Notes under the pieces: generated by a model
Databases searched by the model: none
Told to the model about the DNA's origin: nothing
The model's input: only the letters and a program-made list of their open reading frames with translations
Shown: positions 12,990-20,781 of the stretch, piece by piece
Position numbering within the stretch: position 1 is the first letter of the stretch
Layout of the letters: each line of letters begins with the position of its first letter
Assembly (NCBI GenBank): GCA_947372535.1
Contig: CANBUA010000048.1
Span: 1-20,781, forward strand
DNA length: 20,781 nt
Source: Burkholderiales bacterium
Lineage (GTDB): Bacteria > Pseudomonadota > Gammaproteobacteria > Burkholderiales > Burkholderiaceae
Reading direction: 5' to 3'
Position numbers and translations under genes: made by a program

Positions 12990-15029
12990 ATGAACACGCT
13001 ACCCACACGCCGCAACATCGGCATCATCGCCCACGTCGACGCGGGCAAAACCACCACCACCGAACGCATCCTGTTCTACACCGGTGAAAGTCACCGCATG
13101 GGCGAGGTCCACAAGGGCACGACCACGATGGACTTCGATCCGCAGGAACGGCAACGCGGCATCACCATCAACAGCGCGGCCACCACCGTCTTCTGGCGTG
13201 GCGCGCAGATCAACCTCATCGACACGCCGGGCCACATCGATTTCAACATCGAGGTGAACCGCTCGCTGCGCGTGCTCGACGGGGCTGTGGTCGTGTTCGA
13301 TGGTGTGGCGGGTGTCGAGCCGCAGACCGAGACCAACTGGCGCCTGGCCGACCAGTACCAGGTGCCGCGCGTGGCCTTCATCAACAAGCTGGACCGCGTC
13401 GGTGCGGACTTCGAGCGCGTGGTGCGCATGATCGAAGAACGCCTGGGCGTGCGCACCGCCGTGCTGCAACTGCCGATCGGCATCGAAGGCGATTTCAAGG
13501 GCGTGGTGGACCTGCTGAGCATGCAGGCCCTGCTGTGGCAGGGTGAGCATGTCGGCGACCGCTACGACACCGCCGAGATCCCCTCCGAGATGCTGCTTCA
13601 GGCGCAGCAGGCACGCGCTCGCCTGGTCGAGGCCGTGGTCGAGCAAGACGAGCTGGCGCTGGCCGCCTATGTGCGCGGCGAGGGTGATGCCATCGCGGTG
13701 GAAACGCTGCGGGCTTGTCTGCGCACTGGGACGTTGCGTGGCGAAATCGTACCCGTGCTGGCCGGCTCGGCATTCAAGAACAAGGGGGTCGAGCCCTTGC
13801 TGGATGCCGTGGTCGACTACCTGCCTGCGCCCGAGGACCGTCTGCTTGCCACAACCAGTGATGACCGCGCCGCGGCAGACCGACCCTTGTCGGCCCTGGC
13901 CTTCAAGCTGGTCGAAGGCGAGCATGGCTCGATGGTTTTCTTGCGCGTGTACGAAGGGCGCCTGCAGGCGGGTGATGTGGTCCTCAATGCCTCCACGGGC
14001 AAGAAGGAACGCATCGCACGCCTGTACGAGGTCCATGCGGACCAGCGGCGCGAGCGTCATGACGTGACGGCGGGCGACATCGTCGGCGTGGTGGGGCTGA
14101 AGGACACGCTCACGGGTCACACCTTGAGCGACCCCAAGCACCCGGTGCTGCTGGAGGAGATCACCGTGCCCGAGGCGGTGATCGACATCGCGGTCGAGCC
14201 CAGGACGCACACGGATCAGCAAAGCCTGGGCAAGGCGCTGCACTTGCTCACGCGTGAGGACCCCAGTCTGCGCGTGCGGCAGGACGGCGAGTCAGGTCAG
14301 TTGATCCTGTCCGGCATGGGCGAGCTGCAACTGGAGGTCTCGCTGGAGAAGCTGCGCACACGCTTTGGCGTGGCGGTGGCGGTCGGCAGGCCACAGGTGG
14401 CGTACCGCGAGACGATCTCGCGTGAGGTGGAGGTTCATCATGTGCACAAGAAGCAGACAGGTGGTCCTGGCCAGTTCGCTGAGCTCAAGCTGAGGCTGAC
14501 ACCCTTGGCACGGGGCGAGGGCGTGCAGTTCGACAACCTGGTCACGGGCGGCGCCATCCCGCGTGAGTTCATCCCGGCCATCGAGGCGGGTGTGCGGCGC
14601 GCGGCGCTCTCGGGCGTGCTGGGCGGCCATCCTTGCGTGGACTTCAAGGCCACGCTGCTTGATGGCAGTCATCACGAGCGGGACTCGTCGGCGATGGTGT
14701 TCGAGCTGGCGGCGGGTGCGGCCTTCCGGGAGGCCGCATCCAGGGCTGGTGCGCTGATGCTGGAGCCCGTGATGGCGGTCGAGGTGATCACCCCGGCCGA
14801 CCACCTGGGCGATGTCATCGGTGACCTGATGCGCCGGCGCGGCCATGTGCGCGCGCAGGACGTGCGTGGCAACGCGTCTGTCATTGAGGCGCATGTGCCG
14901 CTGAAGGAGATGTTCGGCTACATCGGGCAACTGCGGGCACTGAGCTCAGGCCGGGCGCAGTACTCGATGCAGTTCGACCACTACGAGGTGGCGCCGACCA
15001 CTGTGCAGGCGGGCCTGTTGGCCGCTTGA
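12990..15029 (+). CDS. fusA: Elongation factor G paralogue
   Basis: This 679-aa translational GTPase has all five EF-G domains. The G domain has AHVDAGKT (14-21), RGIT (56-59), DTPGH (78-82), NKLD (132-135) and GSAFKN (259-264). Later come domain [13 protein letters not shown] (441-450), the domain IV core [14 protein letters not shown] and its tip GSHHERDSS (559-567), including the His that contacts the decoding site, and domain [21 protein letters not shown]. These match canonical EF-G better than Tet(M)-type protection factors. It is somewhat shorter than the usual ~700 aa, and several normally invariant stretches differ (for example GELQL in place of GELHL). No rpsL, rpsG or tuf gene is nearby, so it is probably a second, stand-alone EF-G. 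The start is ATG 12990 with only a weak GAAAG upstream. The long structured leader suggests conditional expression. It ends in a strong terminator. Confidence 0.9.
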   Translation: MNTLPTRRNIGIIAHVDAGKTTTTERILFYTGESHRMGEVHKGTTTMDFDPQERQRGITINSAATTVFWRGAQINLIDTPGHIDFNIEVNRSLRVLDGAVVVFDGVAGVEPQTETNWRLADQYQVPRVAFINKLDRVGADFERVVRMIEERLGVRTAVLQLPIGIEGDFKGVVDLLSMQALLWQGEHVGDRYDTAEIPSEMLLQAQQARARLVEAVVEQDELALAAYVRGEGDAIAVETLRACLRTGTLRGEIVPVLAGSAFKNKGVEPLLDAVVDYLPAPEDRLLATTSDDRAAADRPLSALAFKLVEGEHGSMVFLRVYEGRLQAGDVVLNASTGKKERIARLYEVHADQRRERHDVTAGDIVGVVGLKDTLTGHTLSDPKHPVLLEEITVPEAVIDIAVEPRTHTDQQSLGKALHLLTREDPSLRVRQDGESGQLILSGMGELQLEVSLEKLRTRFGVAVAVGRPQVAYRETISREVEVHHVHKKQTGGPGQFAELKLRLTPLARGEGVQFDNLVTGGAIPREFIPAIEAGVRRAALSGVLGGHPCVDFKATLLDGSHHERDSSAMVFELAAGAAFREAASRAGALMLEPVMAVEVITPADHLGDVIGDLMRRRGHVRAQDVRGNASVIEAHVPLKEMFGYIGQLRALSSGRAQYSMQFDHYEVAPTTVQAGLLAA

Positions 15030-15036
15030 TCGAGCC

Positions 15037-15073
15037 AAAGGGCGCGGCCTTCAAAAGCCGCGCCCTTTTTTTT
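15037..15073 (+). terminator. Intrinsic terminator of the EF-G gene
   Basis: AAAGGGCGCGGC (15037-15048) pairs perfectly with GCCGCGCCCTTT (15057-15068) around an eight-base loop and is followed by a run of T to 15073. It starts seven bases after the EF-G stop and overlaps the stop codon of the convergent dehydrogenase gene. Read leftward, the stem is followed by only three T, so termination is mainly rightward. Confidence 0.9.
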
Positions 15074-15854
15074 ACTGCATGAACCAGCCGTGGCTGACCA
15101 CCAGCGATTGGCCCGTCAAGGCGTTGGTCGGGAACGAGGCGAACATCAGCGCGACCTGCGCCACGTCGTCCGTGGTCGTGAACTCGCCGTCCACGGTTTC
15201 CTTGAGCATGACGTTCTTGATCACCTCGGCCTCGGTGATGCCCAGGGTCTTGGCCTGCTCAGGGATCTGCTTGTCCACCAGCGGCGTGCGCACGAAGCCG
15301 GGGCAGATCACGTTGGCGCGCACATTGTGTTTGGCACCTTCCTTGGCCACCGTCTTGCACAGGCCGATCAGGCCGTGCTTGGCCGTCACATAAGGGGCCT
15401 TGAGCACCGATGCCTCTTTGGAGTGCACCGAACCCATGTAGATGACCGAGCCGCCACGGCCCGAGGCGTACATGCTCTTGAGGCAGGCGCGCGTGGTCAG
15501 GAAGGCGCCGTCCAGGTGGATGGCCAGCATCTTCTTCCAGTCATCAAAAGTGAACTCCTCGACGGGGTGCACGATCTGGATGCCGGCATTGCTGATGAGG
15601 ACATCGATGGGGCCAAAGTGGTCAACGGCCTCTTTCACGGCGGCGTCCACCTGCGCTTCGCTGGTCACATCGACCGCCACGCCGATGGCCTTGGCGCCAC
15701 TGGCGGTCAACTCGGCGGCCGTGGCATCTGCGGCGGCCTTGTTCAGGTCGGCGATCACGATGTTGGCACCCTCGCGGGCGAACACGACGGCGATCTCACG
15801 GCCGATGCCGCTGGCCGAACCCGTGATGAAGGCGGTTTTGTCTTTCAAAAGCAT
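15072..15854 (-). CDS. 3-hydroxybutyrate dehydrogenase (SDR family)
   Basis: This 260-aa short-chain dehydrogenase interconverts (R)-3-hydroxybutyrate and acetoacetate with NAD, a step of polyhydroxybutyrate and ketone-body breakdown. It has the classical SDR features: TGSASGIG (11-18), NAG (89-91), and a catalytic Ser142, Tyr155 and Lys159. Specific signs of 3-hydroxybutyrate dehydrogenase are [14 protein letters not shown] with His144, Lys152, Gln196 (DKQIPEQAK) and the C-terminus SHGWFMQ. The ATG at 15854 has AGGA seven bases upstream. It is the last gene of the patatin-adc unit, 56 bases after adc. Acetoacetate decarboxylase, encoded just before it, uses the product of this enzyme, which supports the assignment. 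Confidence 0.93.
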   Translation of the reverse strand: MLLKDKTAFITGSASGIGREIAVVFAREGANIVIADLNKAAADATAAELTASGAKAIGVAVDVTSEAQVDAAVKEAVDHFGPIDVLISNAGIQIVHPVEEFTFDDWKKMLAIHLDGAFLTTRACLKSMYASGRGGSVIYMGSVHSKEASVLKAPYVTAKHGLIGLCKTVAKEGAKHNVRANVICPGFVRTPLVDKQIPEQAKTLGITEAEVIKNVMLKETVDGEFTTTDDVAQVALMFASFPTNALTGQSLVVSHGWFMQ

Positions 15855-15910
15855 GGTGTTTTCCTGACGAGGTGAATGGGTGGGTGAATCAATGGGGATG
15901 AGGCCTGGCC

Positions 15911-16657
15911 TCAGGGCTTGGGCGCCAGGTAGTCGAACACCACCTCGCCCAACTCCAGGGTCATGTCAGCCACGAAGTGCAGCGAAGACACGATGCGTTT
16001 GATCGGCAGGTCCGCCACGGGCGCCAAGGCATGCGGATGCAGCTCCAGCGACGACGGCCCGGTCCATGCACCATGCAGTGTGACATCGGTGGTGAAGTAG
16101 CGCACCAGTTCGCAAATGCGTGGCGTGCCATCGACGTGCGGGATGATCTTGAGCAAGAAGTTGGGCGCGGCCAGCGCGGCGCGCACCCCTTCCAGATCGA
16201 CCGTCTTGTGCTTGAAGCCCATGGTGCCCGTGGCCACTTTGACCGAGCGGTAGTCCAAAGAACCTATCAGGGTGTCGGTGTCCACCGTGAGCTTGGGATC
16301 GGCCAGCTTCTTGGGAAAGCCCCAAAGCTCGCGGCCTCCGGCGATCGGCGGATGATCGTTGAGGTACATCGAGTGCACATAGCTGCCTTTCGTGCCCTCG
16401 AAGCTGACCGGGATCACCTGGCCCGACTCACTGTAGTCACCAAACCCCGTGGAATCGGGCATGCGGATGAACTCGTACTTCACGTGCGGCTCGGTCACTT
16501 GCAAGGGCTCGGGCACGACGGCGCGCAGCGCATCGATGTCCGTCTCGTAAGTGATGATCAGGTACTCCCGGCGCACGAAGCGGTAAGGCCCGCGCGGAAA
16601 GGCCGGGCTGGTCAAGGGCATGGCAAAGGCGTTCGCACGCACGTCCTGGATGTTCAT
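15911..16657 (-). CDS. adc: Acetoacetate decarboxylase
   Basis: This 248-aa enzyme converts acetoacetate to acetone and CO2 through a Schiff-base lysine. [16 protein letters not shown] (108-123) contains the active-site lysine pair (Lys116/Lys117). Arg30, Glu62 and Glu77 correspond, with a constant offset of one, to the Arg29, Glu61 and Glu76 I recall for the Clostridium acetobutylicum enzyme, whose lysine is 115. The length is normal. ATG 16657 overlaps the stop codon of the patatin gene in an ATGA, and AGGAG lies seven bases upstream, so it is translated efficiently and coupled. With the dehydrogenase downstream it forms a pathway from 3-hydroxybutyrate to acetone. The family also includes related decarboxylases and aldolase-dehydratases, but the context favours acetoacetate. 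Confidence 0.92.
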   Translation of the reverse strand: MNIQDVRANAFAMPLTSPAFPRGPYRFVRREYLIITYETDIDALRAVVPEPLQVTEPHVKYEFIRMPDSTGFGDYSESGQVIPVSFEGTKGSYVHSMYLNDHPPIAGGRELWGFPKKLADPKLTVDTDTLIGSLDYRSVKVATGTMGFKHKTVDLEGVRAALAAPNFLLKIIPHVDGTPRICELVRYFTTDVTLHGAWTGPSSLELHPHALAPVADLPIKRIVSSLHFVADMTLELGEVVFDYLAPKP

Positions 16658-17814
16658 GCTGGGGCTCCTGGGGCTTCAATGATGTTTTGCCGGTCGCGCG
16701 ACAGGTCATAGATGGTGATGCCGTGGTCGCCCTCGGATTTGGTCAACCAGTCCGGGTGCGCGGTCGTGTTGGCCATGTCTTGTTTGCCGGCCTGCCAGTG
16801 GATGTCCACCGTCGAGCGCGAGAACTCGTAGTCTTTCGAGTCCAGCTCGAACTCGTTCTGGCGGTAGATCAGGTGGACGATGTCGATGTGGCCTTCGTGG
16901 CAGGAGCCCTTCAGGCGCAACACTTCCGGGTCGTCCTGGAATTCGGCAGGCAGGCGCGCGATCAACGCGCTGAGGTCCCGCTTGTGACGCTCCAGGCGTG
17001 CGGCCTGGTCGGTGTTGAAGCGCGTGCGGCTTGAATAGACGATGTCCTTCTGGCGGATCAAGGCGGCGCTCAAGGTCGTTGGCGCCTCGCCGCGGGCGTT
17101 GAACAGATCGACCTGGGCGATCATCAACCGCCCCTTCTTGGGCCGGTTGTCCAGCACGTATTGCAGTGGCGTGTTCGAGACGATGCCGCCATCCCAGTAC
17201 AGCTCGCCGTCGATCTCGACCGGCGCGAAAGCAGGTGGCAGGGCGCCGCTGGCCATGATGTGCTCCGGCCCGATCTTCTGATTCATGTTGTCGAAGAAGA
17301 TCGAGTTACCCGTCCGCACGTTCACGGCGCCCACCGACAAGCGCACCTTCTTCTGATTGATCAAATCGAAATCGACCAGACGCTCCAGGGTCGCACGCAG
17401 CGGCGCCGTGTCGTAGATGCTGATGGCCGCATCCGTGCCGTCGGGCTGCCACATCGGCGGGATCAAGCGCGGCCGGTAAAAGCCGTTGACGCCCATGACC
17501 GCGGACACGCCAGCGCTGAACTGATGAAAGGCCGAGCGCTGAAAGTCAATCTGCGGCGCCAGGCTGCTGAAGCGGGACGAGACCAGCTCCCAGAACTCGC
17601 GCAGCCTGGCCACGCGCAACTCGGGCGGGTTGCCGGCGATCAGCGCAGCGTTGATGGCCCCGATGGAGATGCCCGCCACCCAGTGCGGCTCGCGAGGAAT
17701 CCTGGCGATCTCTTCATAGACGCCGGCCTGGTAGGCGCCCAGGGCGCCCCCGCCTTGCAGAACGAGCGCGATGTGCTCGTGGTGGGGGTTGCGGCGGGCG
17801 TCGTCGTTGGGCAT
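16654..17814 (-). CDS. Patatin-like phospholipase/esterase
   Basis: This 386-aa serine hydrolase of the patatin family uses a Ser-Asp dyad to cut acyl esters. It has the oxyanion loop [11 protein letters not shown] (21-31), the nucleophile elbow GISIG with Ser50, and [10 protein letters not shown] with Asp208. The C-terminal ~130 residues ([20 protein letters not shown] onward) are an extension like the DUF3734 region of bacterial patatins. I chose ATG 17814, with AGGA ten bases upstream; the frame also allows a TTG at 17850 with no advantage. It is followed by adc with a four-base overlap. In this operon it may release 3-hydroxybutyrate from polyhydroxybutyrate or oligomers, or fatty acids from lipids; the sequence does not decide. 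No signal peptide is seen, so it is probably cytoplasmic. Confidence 0.92.
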   Translation of the reverse strand: MPNDDARRNPHHEHIALVLQGGGALGAYQAGVYEEIARIPREPHWVAGISIGAINAALIAGNPPELRVARLREFWELVSSRFSSLAPQIDFQRSAFHQFSAGVSAVMGVNGFYRPRLIPPMWQPDGTDAAISIYDTAPLRATLERLVDFDLINQKKVRLSVGAVNVRTGNSIFFDNMNQKIGPEHIMASGALPPAFAPVEIDGELYWDGGIVSNTPLQYVLDNRPKKGRLMIAQVDLFNARGEAPTTLSAALIRQKDIVYSSRTRFNTDQAARLERHKRDLSALIARLPAEFQDDPEVLRLKGSCHEGHIDIVHLIYRQNEFELDSKDYEFSRSTVDIHWQAGKQDMANTTAHPDWLTKSEGDHGITIYDLSRDRQNIIEAPGAPA

Positions 17815-17935
17815 CGGTTTGGATTCCTGAGGAGGGTTTCGTGCAATCAATTCGTCAATTCATCCAACGGCATCCTGGACTCGGATCATGACGGCAATCC
17901 GAATAGCCCATGCCTCGCTGGGGATCTCTGCCGTT

Positions 17936-17948
17936 GCATGGACCATGC
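17936..17948. repeat. GCATGG-A-CCATGC palindrome between the RND and patatin genes
   Basis: Two perfect 6-bp arms around one base, in the 138-base gap (17815-17952) upstream of the patatin gene. I see no gene, no terminator with a T-tract and no convincing promoter in this gap. It could be an operator, or chance. Confidence 0.25.
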
Positions 17949-17952
17949 CTCA

Positions 17953-20781
17953 TCATGTCGCCTCTGCCAGATCACCCTGGCCCGGGGCTGCTCGGTCCTG
18001 GTCGGCATCCTCAGCTTTGCCACGTCGGCGCCAGCCATCGAGCGCCAGGTAGACCACTGGCGTCGTGAGCAAGGTCAGCACCTGGCAAGCCAGCAACCCA
18101 CCGATGATGGCGATGCCCAGTGGCTGACGCAACTCCGCGCCATCGCCAAATCCGATGGCCAGGGGCAAGGCGCCCAAAGCCGCCGCCATGGTCGTCATGA
18201 GGATGGGGCGAAAACGCATCAAGCAGGCTTCGCGGATGGCATCCAGGCTGGACAGACCCCGCGTGCGCTCGGCTTCCAGCGCGAAGTCGATGATCAAGAT
18301 GGCGTTCTTCTTGACGATGCCAATCAGCAGGAAGACACCGATCAACGCGATCAGCGAGAACTCCATGTTGAAGACCATCAACGCCAGCACCGCGCCCACA
18401 CCCGCCGAGGGCAGCGTGGACAGCACGGTGATGGGGTGGATGAGGCTTTCGTACAGCACGCCCAGCACGATGTAGATCACCACCACCGCTGCCAGGATCA
18501 GCAGCGGCTGCCGGCTTTGCGACTCCTGAAAGTTTTTCGCCGTGCCCTGGAAGCTGCCATGCAGATTGCTCGGCATGGCGATGTCGGCCTGGGCCTGGGC
18601 CATGCCCACCTGCGCATCGCTCAATGAGCGGCCTTCGGTCAGGTTGAAGGACACGGTGGTGGCGATGTCGCCATCCTGGTGGTTGATGCCCGAGGCCGTG
18701 GCTTGCTCGCGCACGCTGGCAATGGCGCTCAAGGGCGTCATGGCGGTCAGGGTGTCGTTGAGCGCCTGGCCGGTGGCGTTGTCGCGCAGCGAAGGGTTGA
18801 TCACGGTGGCGCTGGTGCCTGTGCTGGCGGCGGCCTTGACGGGAATGCGCACATCGCCCAAGGCCAACGGGCTTTGCTTGTAGGCGCCACCCACCTCCAG
18901 GATGATGTGGTATTGGTTGAGCTCGTCGTAGAGCGTGGCCACCTGGCGCTGGCCGAAGGCGTTGTACAGAGCGTTGTCCACGTCGCGGGCCGTGATCCCT
19001 AAGCGCGACGCGCTGTCGTGGTCGATGTCCACGAAGGTCTCGAAGCCGTTGTCCTGGTCGTCGGTGTCCACGTCGGTGAACAGCTCGGGGTGGCGCTTGA
19101 GCTCGGCGGCCAGCTTGCCGGCCCACAGCTTGAGGTCCGCGCTGTTGTCGCTCTTGAGCGTGTACTGGTAGGTCGAGTTGCTGGCGCGCCCACCCATGCG
19201 CAAATCCTGCACCGGGTTGAGAAAAAGGCTCACACCAGTCACTTGGGACAGCTGAGGCCGCAGGCGGGCAATCACGGCCTGGCCCGTGTCTTTGCGCTCG
19301 CCACGCGGCTTGAGGTTGACGAAGACGAAGCCGCCGCCAGCCCGGCCGCCACCGGTGAAACCCACCACCGTGTCCACGGCCGGGTCCTTGTGGATGATGT
19401 TGACCAGTGCGGTGAGTTTGCCCTGCAAGGCCTGGAAGGACATGCTTTGATCGGCGCGCAAACCGCCATTGAGCTGGCCGTTGTCCTGCTGTGGGAAGAA
19501 GCCCTTGGGCACCGTGATGAACAGGTAGACATTGAGCACCACCACGCCCAGCAAGGAGAGCAGCACCAGCCAGCGGGTGCGCAAGGCCCAGTCCAGGCTG
19601 CGCTCGTACACCCGCAGCAAGGCATCGTAGCCTCGCTCGGCCTGGCGAGCCCACCAGCCGGGCTGGGGCACATTGCCGGCGGCATCGCGCTGGGGCGGCT
19701 TGAGCAACCAGGCGCACATCATGGGCGTGGTCGTCAACGAGATCACCAGCGAGATCATCACGGCCGATGACAGCGTGACGGCGAACTCGCGGAACAAGCG
19801 ACCCACCTGCCCGCCCATGAAGAGCAGCGGGATGAACACGGCGATCAGGCTCAGGCTGATCGACAGCACGGTGAAGCCGACCTCCTTGGCGCCCAGCAAG
19901 GCGGCCTCGAAACGGTCCATGCCCTTTTCGATGTGGCGGGTGGTGTTCTCCAGCACCACGATGGCGTCGTCGACCACAAAGCCCGTGGCCACGGTCAGGG
20001 CCATGAGGCTGAGGTTGTCCAGGCTGAAGCCGAACAGGTACATGACGCCGAAGGTGCCCAGCAAGGACACCACCGTGGCCACGGCGGGCACGATGGTGGC
20101 GCGCAGGTTGCGCAGGAACATGCTGACCACCAGCACCACCAGCAGGATGGAGATGACCAGGGTGATCTCGACATCGTGCAAGGACGAGCGGATGGAGTTG
20201 GTACTGTCGGAGGCCACCTGGATGTCGATGTCCTGCGGCAGTTGCGCACGCAGCGCCGGCAACAAGGCGCGCACGCCATCGACGGTTTGGATGACGTTGG
20301 CGCCCGGCTGGCGCGTGACCAGCACCACCACCGAAGGCTGGCCGTTGAACAGGCCCAGGGTGCGGGTGTCCTCCACGCCATCCTTCACGGTGGCGATGTC
20401 GCTCAAGCGGATGGGCGCGCCATCGCGCCAGGACACCACGAGGTTTTGATAGTCGGCGGCGCTGCGGCCGGTGGCCTTGGTGTTGCCCGTGTCGGTGCCG
20501 GTGTAGACCTGCCAGCGCTGGCCTTCGCCTTCGACATCGCCTTTGGGGCGCGTGGCGTTGCTGGACTGGATGGCCGCCCGCACGTCCTCCGTGCTCAGGC
20601 CATATTGATTGAGCGCCAGCGGGTTGACCTCCACGCGGATGGCCGGCAATGAGCCGCCGCCGATTTCCACGTCGCCCACGCCTTTGACCTGGGCCACCTT
20701 CTGCTGCACGATGTTGGAGATGGCGTCGTAGATCTGGCCAGGCGTGCGCGTCTTGGAGGTCAGCGCCAGGATGATGACCGG
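17953..20781 (-). CDS. mdtC: RND multidrug efflux permease, MdtC-like (N-terminus outside window)
   Basis: This inner-membrane proton-driven pump of the HAE1/RND family works as part of a tripartite efflux system. The 942 visible residues start at PVIILALTSK, corresponding to about residue 128 of E. coli MdtC; the rest lies right of the window. Visible are the porter domain (VGDVEIGGGSLPAIRVEVNP), transmembrane segments from about residue 205, the paired proton-relay aspartates in ATGFVVDDAIVV (residues 271-272 of the visible part), GFFPQQDNGQLNGGLRADQS, GGRASNSTYQYTL, NALYNAFGQRQ, and the TM10 lysine in GIVKKNAILIIDFALEA. These agree with MdtC better than MdtB, so an mdtA-mdtB pair is expected upstream. 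The C-terminal tail is short, acidic and variable. A 138-base gap separates it from the patatin gene. Confidence 0.92.
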   Translation of the reverse strand, partial: PVIILALTSKTRTPGQIYDAISNIVQQKVAQVKGVGDVEIGGGSLPAIRVEVNPLALNQYGLSTEDVRAAIQSSNATRPKGDVEGEGQRWQVYTGTDTGNTKATGRSAADYQNLVVSWRDGAPIRLSDIATVKDGVEDTRTLGLFNGQPSVVVLVTRQPGANVIQTVDGVRALLPALRAQLPQDIDIQVASDSTNSIRSSLHDVEITLVISILLVVLVVSMFLRNLRATIVPAVATVVSLLGTFGVMYLFGFSLDNLSLMALTVATGFVVDDAIVVLENTTRHIEKGMDRFEAALLGAKEVGFTVLSISLSLIAVFIPLLFMGGQVGRLFREFAVTLSSAVMISLVISLTTTPMMCAWLLKPPQRDAAGNVPQPGWWARQAERGYDALLRVYERSLDWALRTRWLVLLSLLGVVVLNVYLFITVPKGFFPQQDNGQLNGGLRADQSMSFQALQGKLTALVNIIHKDPAVDTVVGFTGGGRAGGGFVFVNLKPRGERKDTGQAVIARLRPQLSQVTGVSLFLNPVQDLRMGGRASNSTYQYTLKSDNSADLKLWAGKLAAELKRHPELFTDVDTDDQDNGFETFVDIDHDSASRLGITARDVDNALYNAFGQRQVATLYDELNQYHIILEVGGAYKQSPLALGDVRIPVKAAASTGTSATVINPSLRDNATGQALNDTLTAMTPLSAIASVREQATASGINHQDGDIATTVSFNLTEGRSLSDAQVGMAQAQADIAMPSNLHGSFQGTAKNFQESQSRQPLLILAAVVVIYIVLGVLYESLIHPITVLSTLPSAGVGAVLALMVFNMEFSLIALIGVFLLIGIVKKNAILIIDFALEAERTRGLSSLDAIREACLMRFRPILMTTMAAALGALPLAIGFGDGAELRQPLGIAIIGGLLACQVLTLLTTPVVYLALDGWRRRGKAEDADQDRAAPGQGDLAEAT

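Noticed and set aside
12990..15029. Tet(M)/Tet(O)-type ribosome protection protein
   Set aside because: The domain IV and V motifs ([20 protein letters not shown]) are those of EF-G; resemblance to Tet(M) is limited to a few positions in the G domain such as HKGTTTMD and ERQRGIT.
17815..17850. Upstream TTG start for the patatin gene
   Set aside because: The ATG at 17814 has an acceptable ribosome-binding site and precedes the conserved domain; the extension adds nothing recognisable.

Overview
The window looks like a chromosomal segment of a high-GC betaproteobacterium, most likely order Burkholderiales and possibly a Comamonadaceae-type genome. This rests on remembered family resemblance and gene order (patatin / acetoacetate decarboxylase / 3-hydroxybutyrate dehydrogenase, DUF6279 lipoprotein, extended -10 elements of the TGCCAGAAT type), not on a search. 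It is densely coding. I see no rRNA, tRNA, CRISPR array, insertion sequence or phage gene.

Left part (1-4592): the 3' end of a beta-class glutathione S-transferase (+) converges on a leftward group: a Tat-exported BMP-family binding protein, a SNF2-family ATPase, and a YciH/SUI1-like factor. The BMP gene is divergent from a DUF1989 (urea carboxylase-associated) protein at 4877-5953. The 284-bp gap between them carries four copies of a TTGT-NN-ACAA-type palindrome, arranged as one pair in front of each gene.

Middle (+, 4877-9718): DUF1989 protein, type-II-NADH-dehydrogenase-like flavoprotein, pirin, DUF6279 lipoprotein and a small VF530 DNA-binding protein. Facing them is a leftward ergothioneine unit, egtD-egtB, followed by an unrecognised 169-aa gene that overlaps egtB by four bases.

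12480-12989 is a non-coding or leader region between egtD (-) and an EF-G paralogue (+, 12990-15029). It contains a 21-codon Thr/Phe-rich ORF, then three mutually exclusive RNA pairings with the layout of an attenuator (pause hairpin, antiterminator, strong intrinsic terminator), a 35-codon ORF and two more hairpins. This is the most interesting part of the window: it looks like conditional transcription of an extra translation elongation factor.

Right part (all -): an MdtC-like RND efflux pump (N-terminus outside the window), then patatin-like lipase, acetoacetate decarboxylase and 3-hydroxybutyrate dehydrogenase. The last three form an evident operon for lipid/polyhydroxybutyrate and ketone-body metabolism. 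The operon meets the EF-G gene convergently at a 12-bp-stem terminator.
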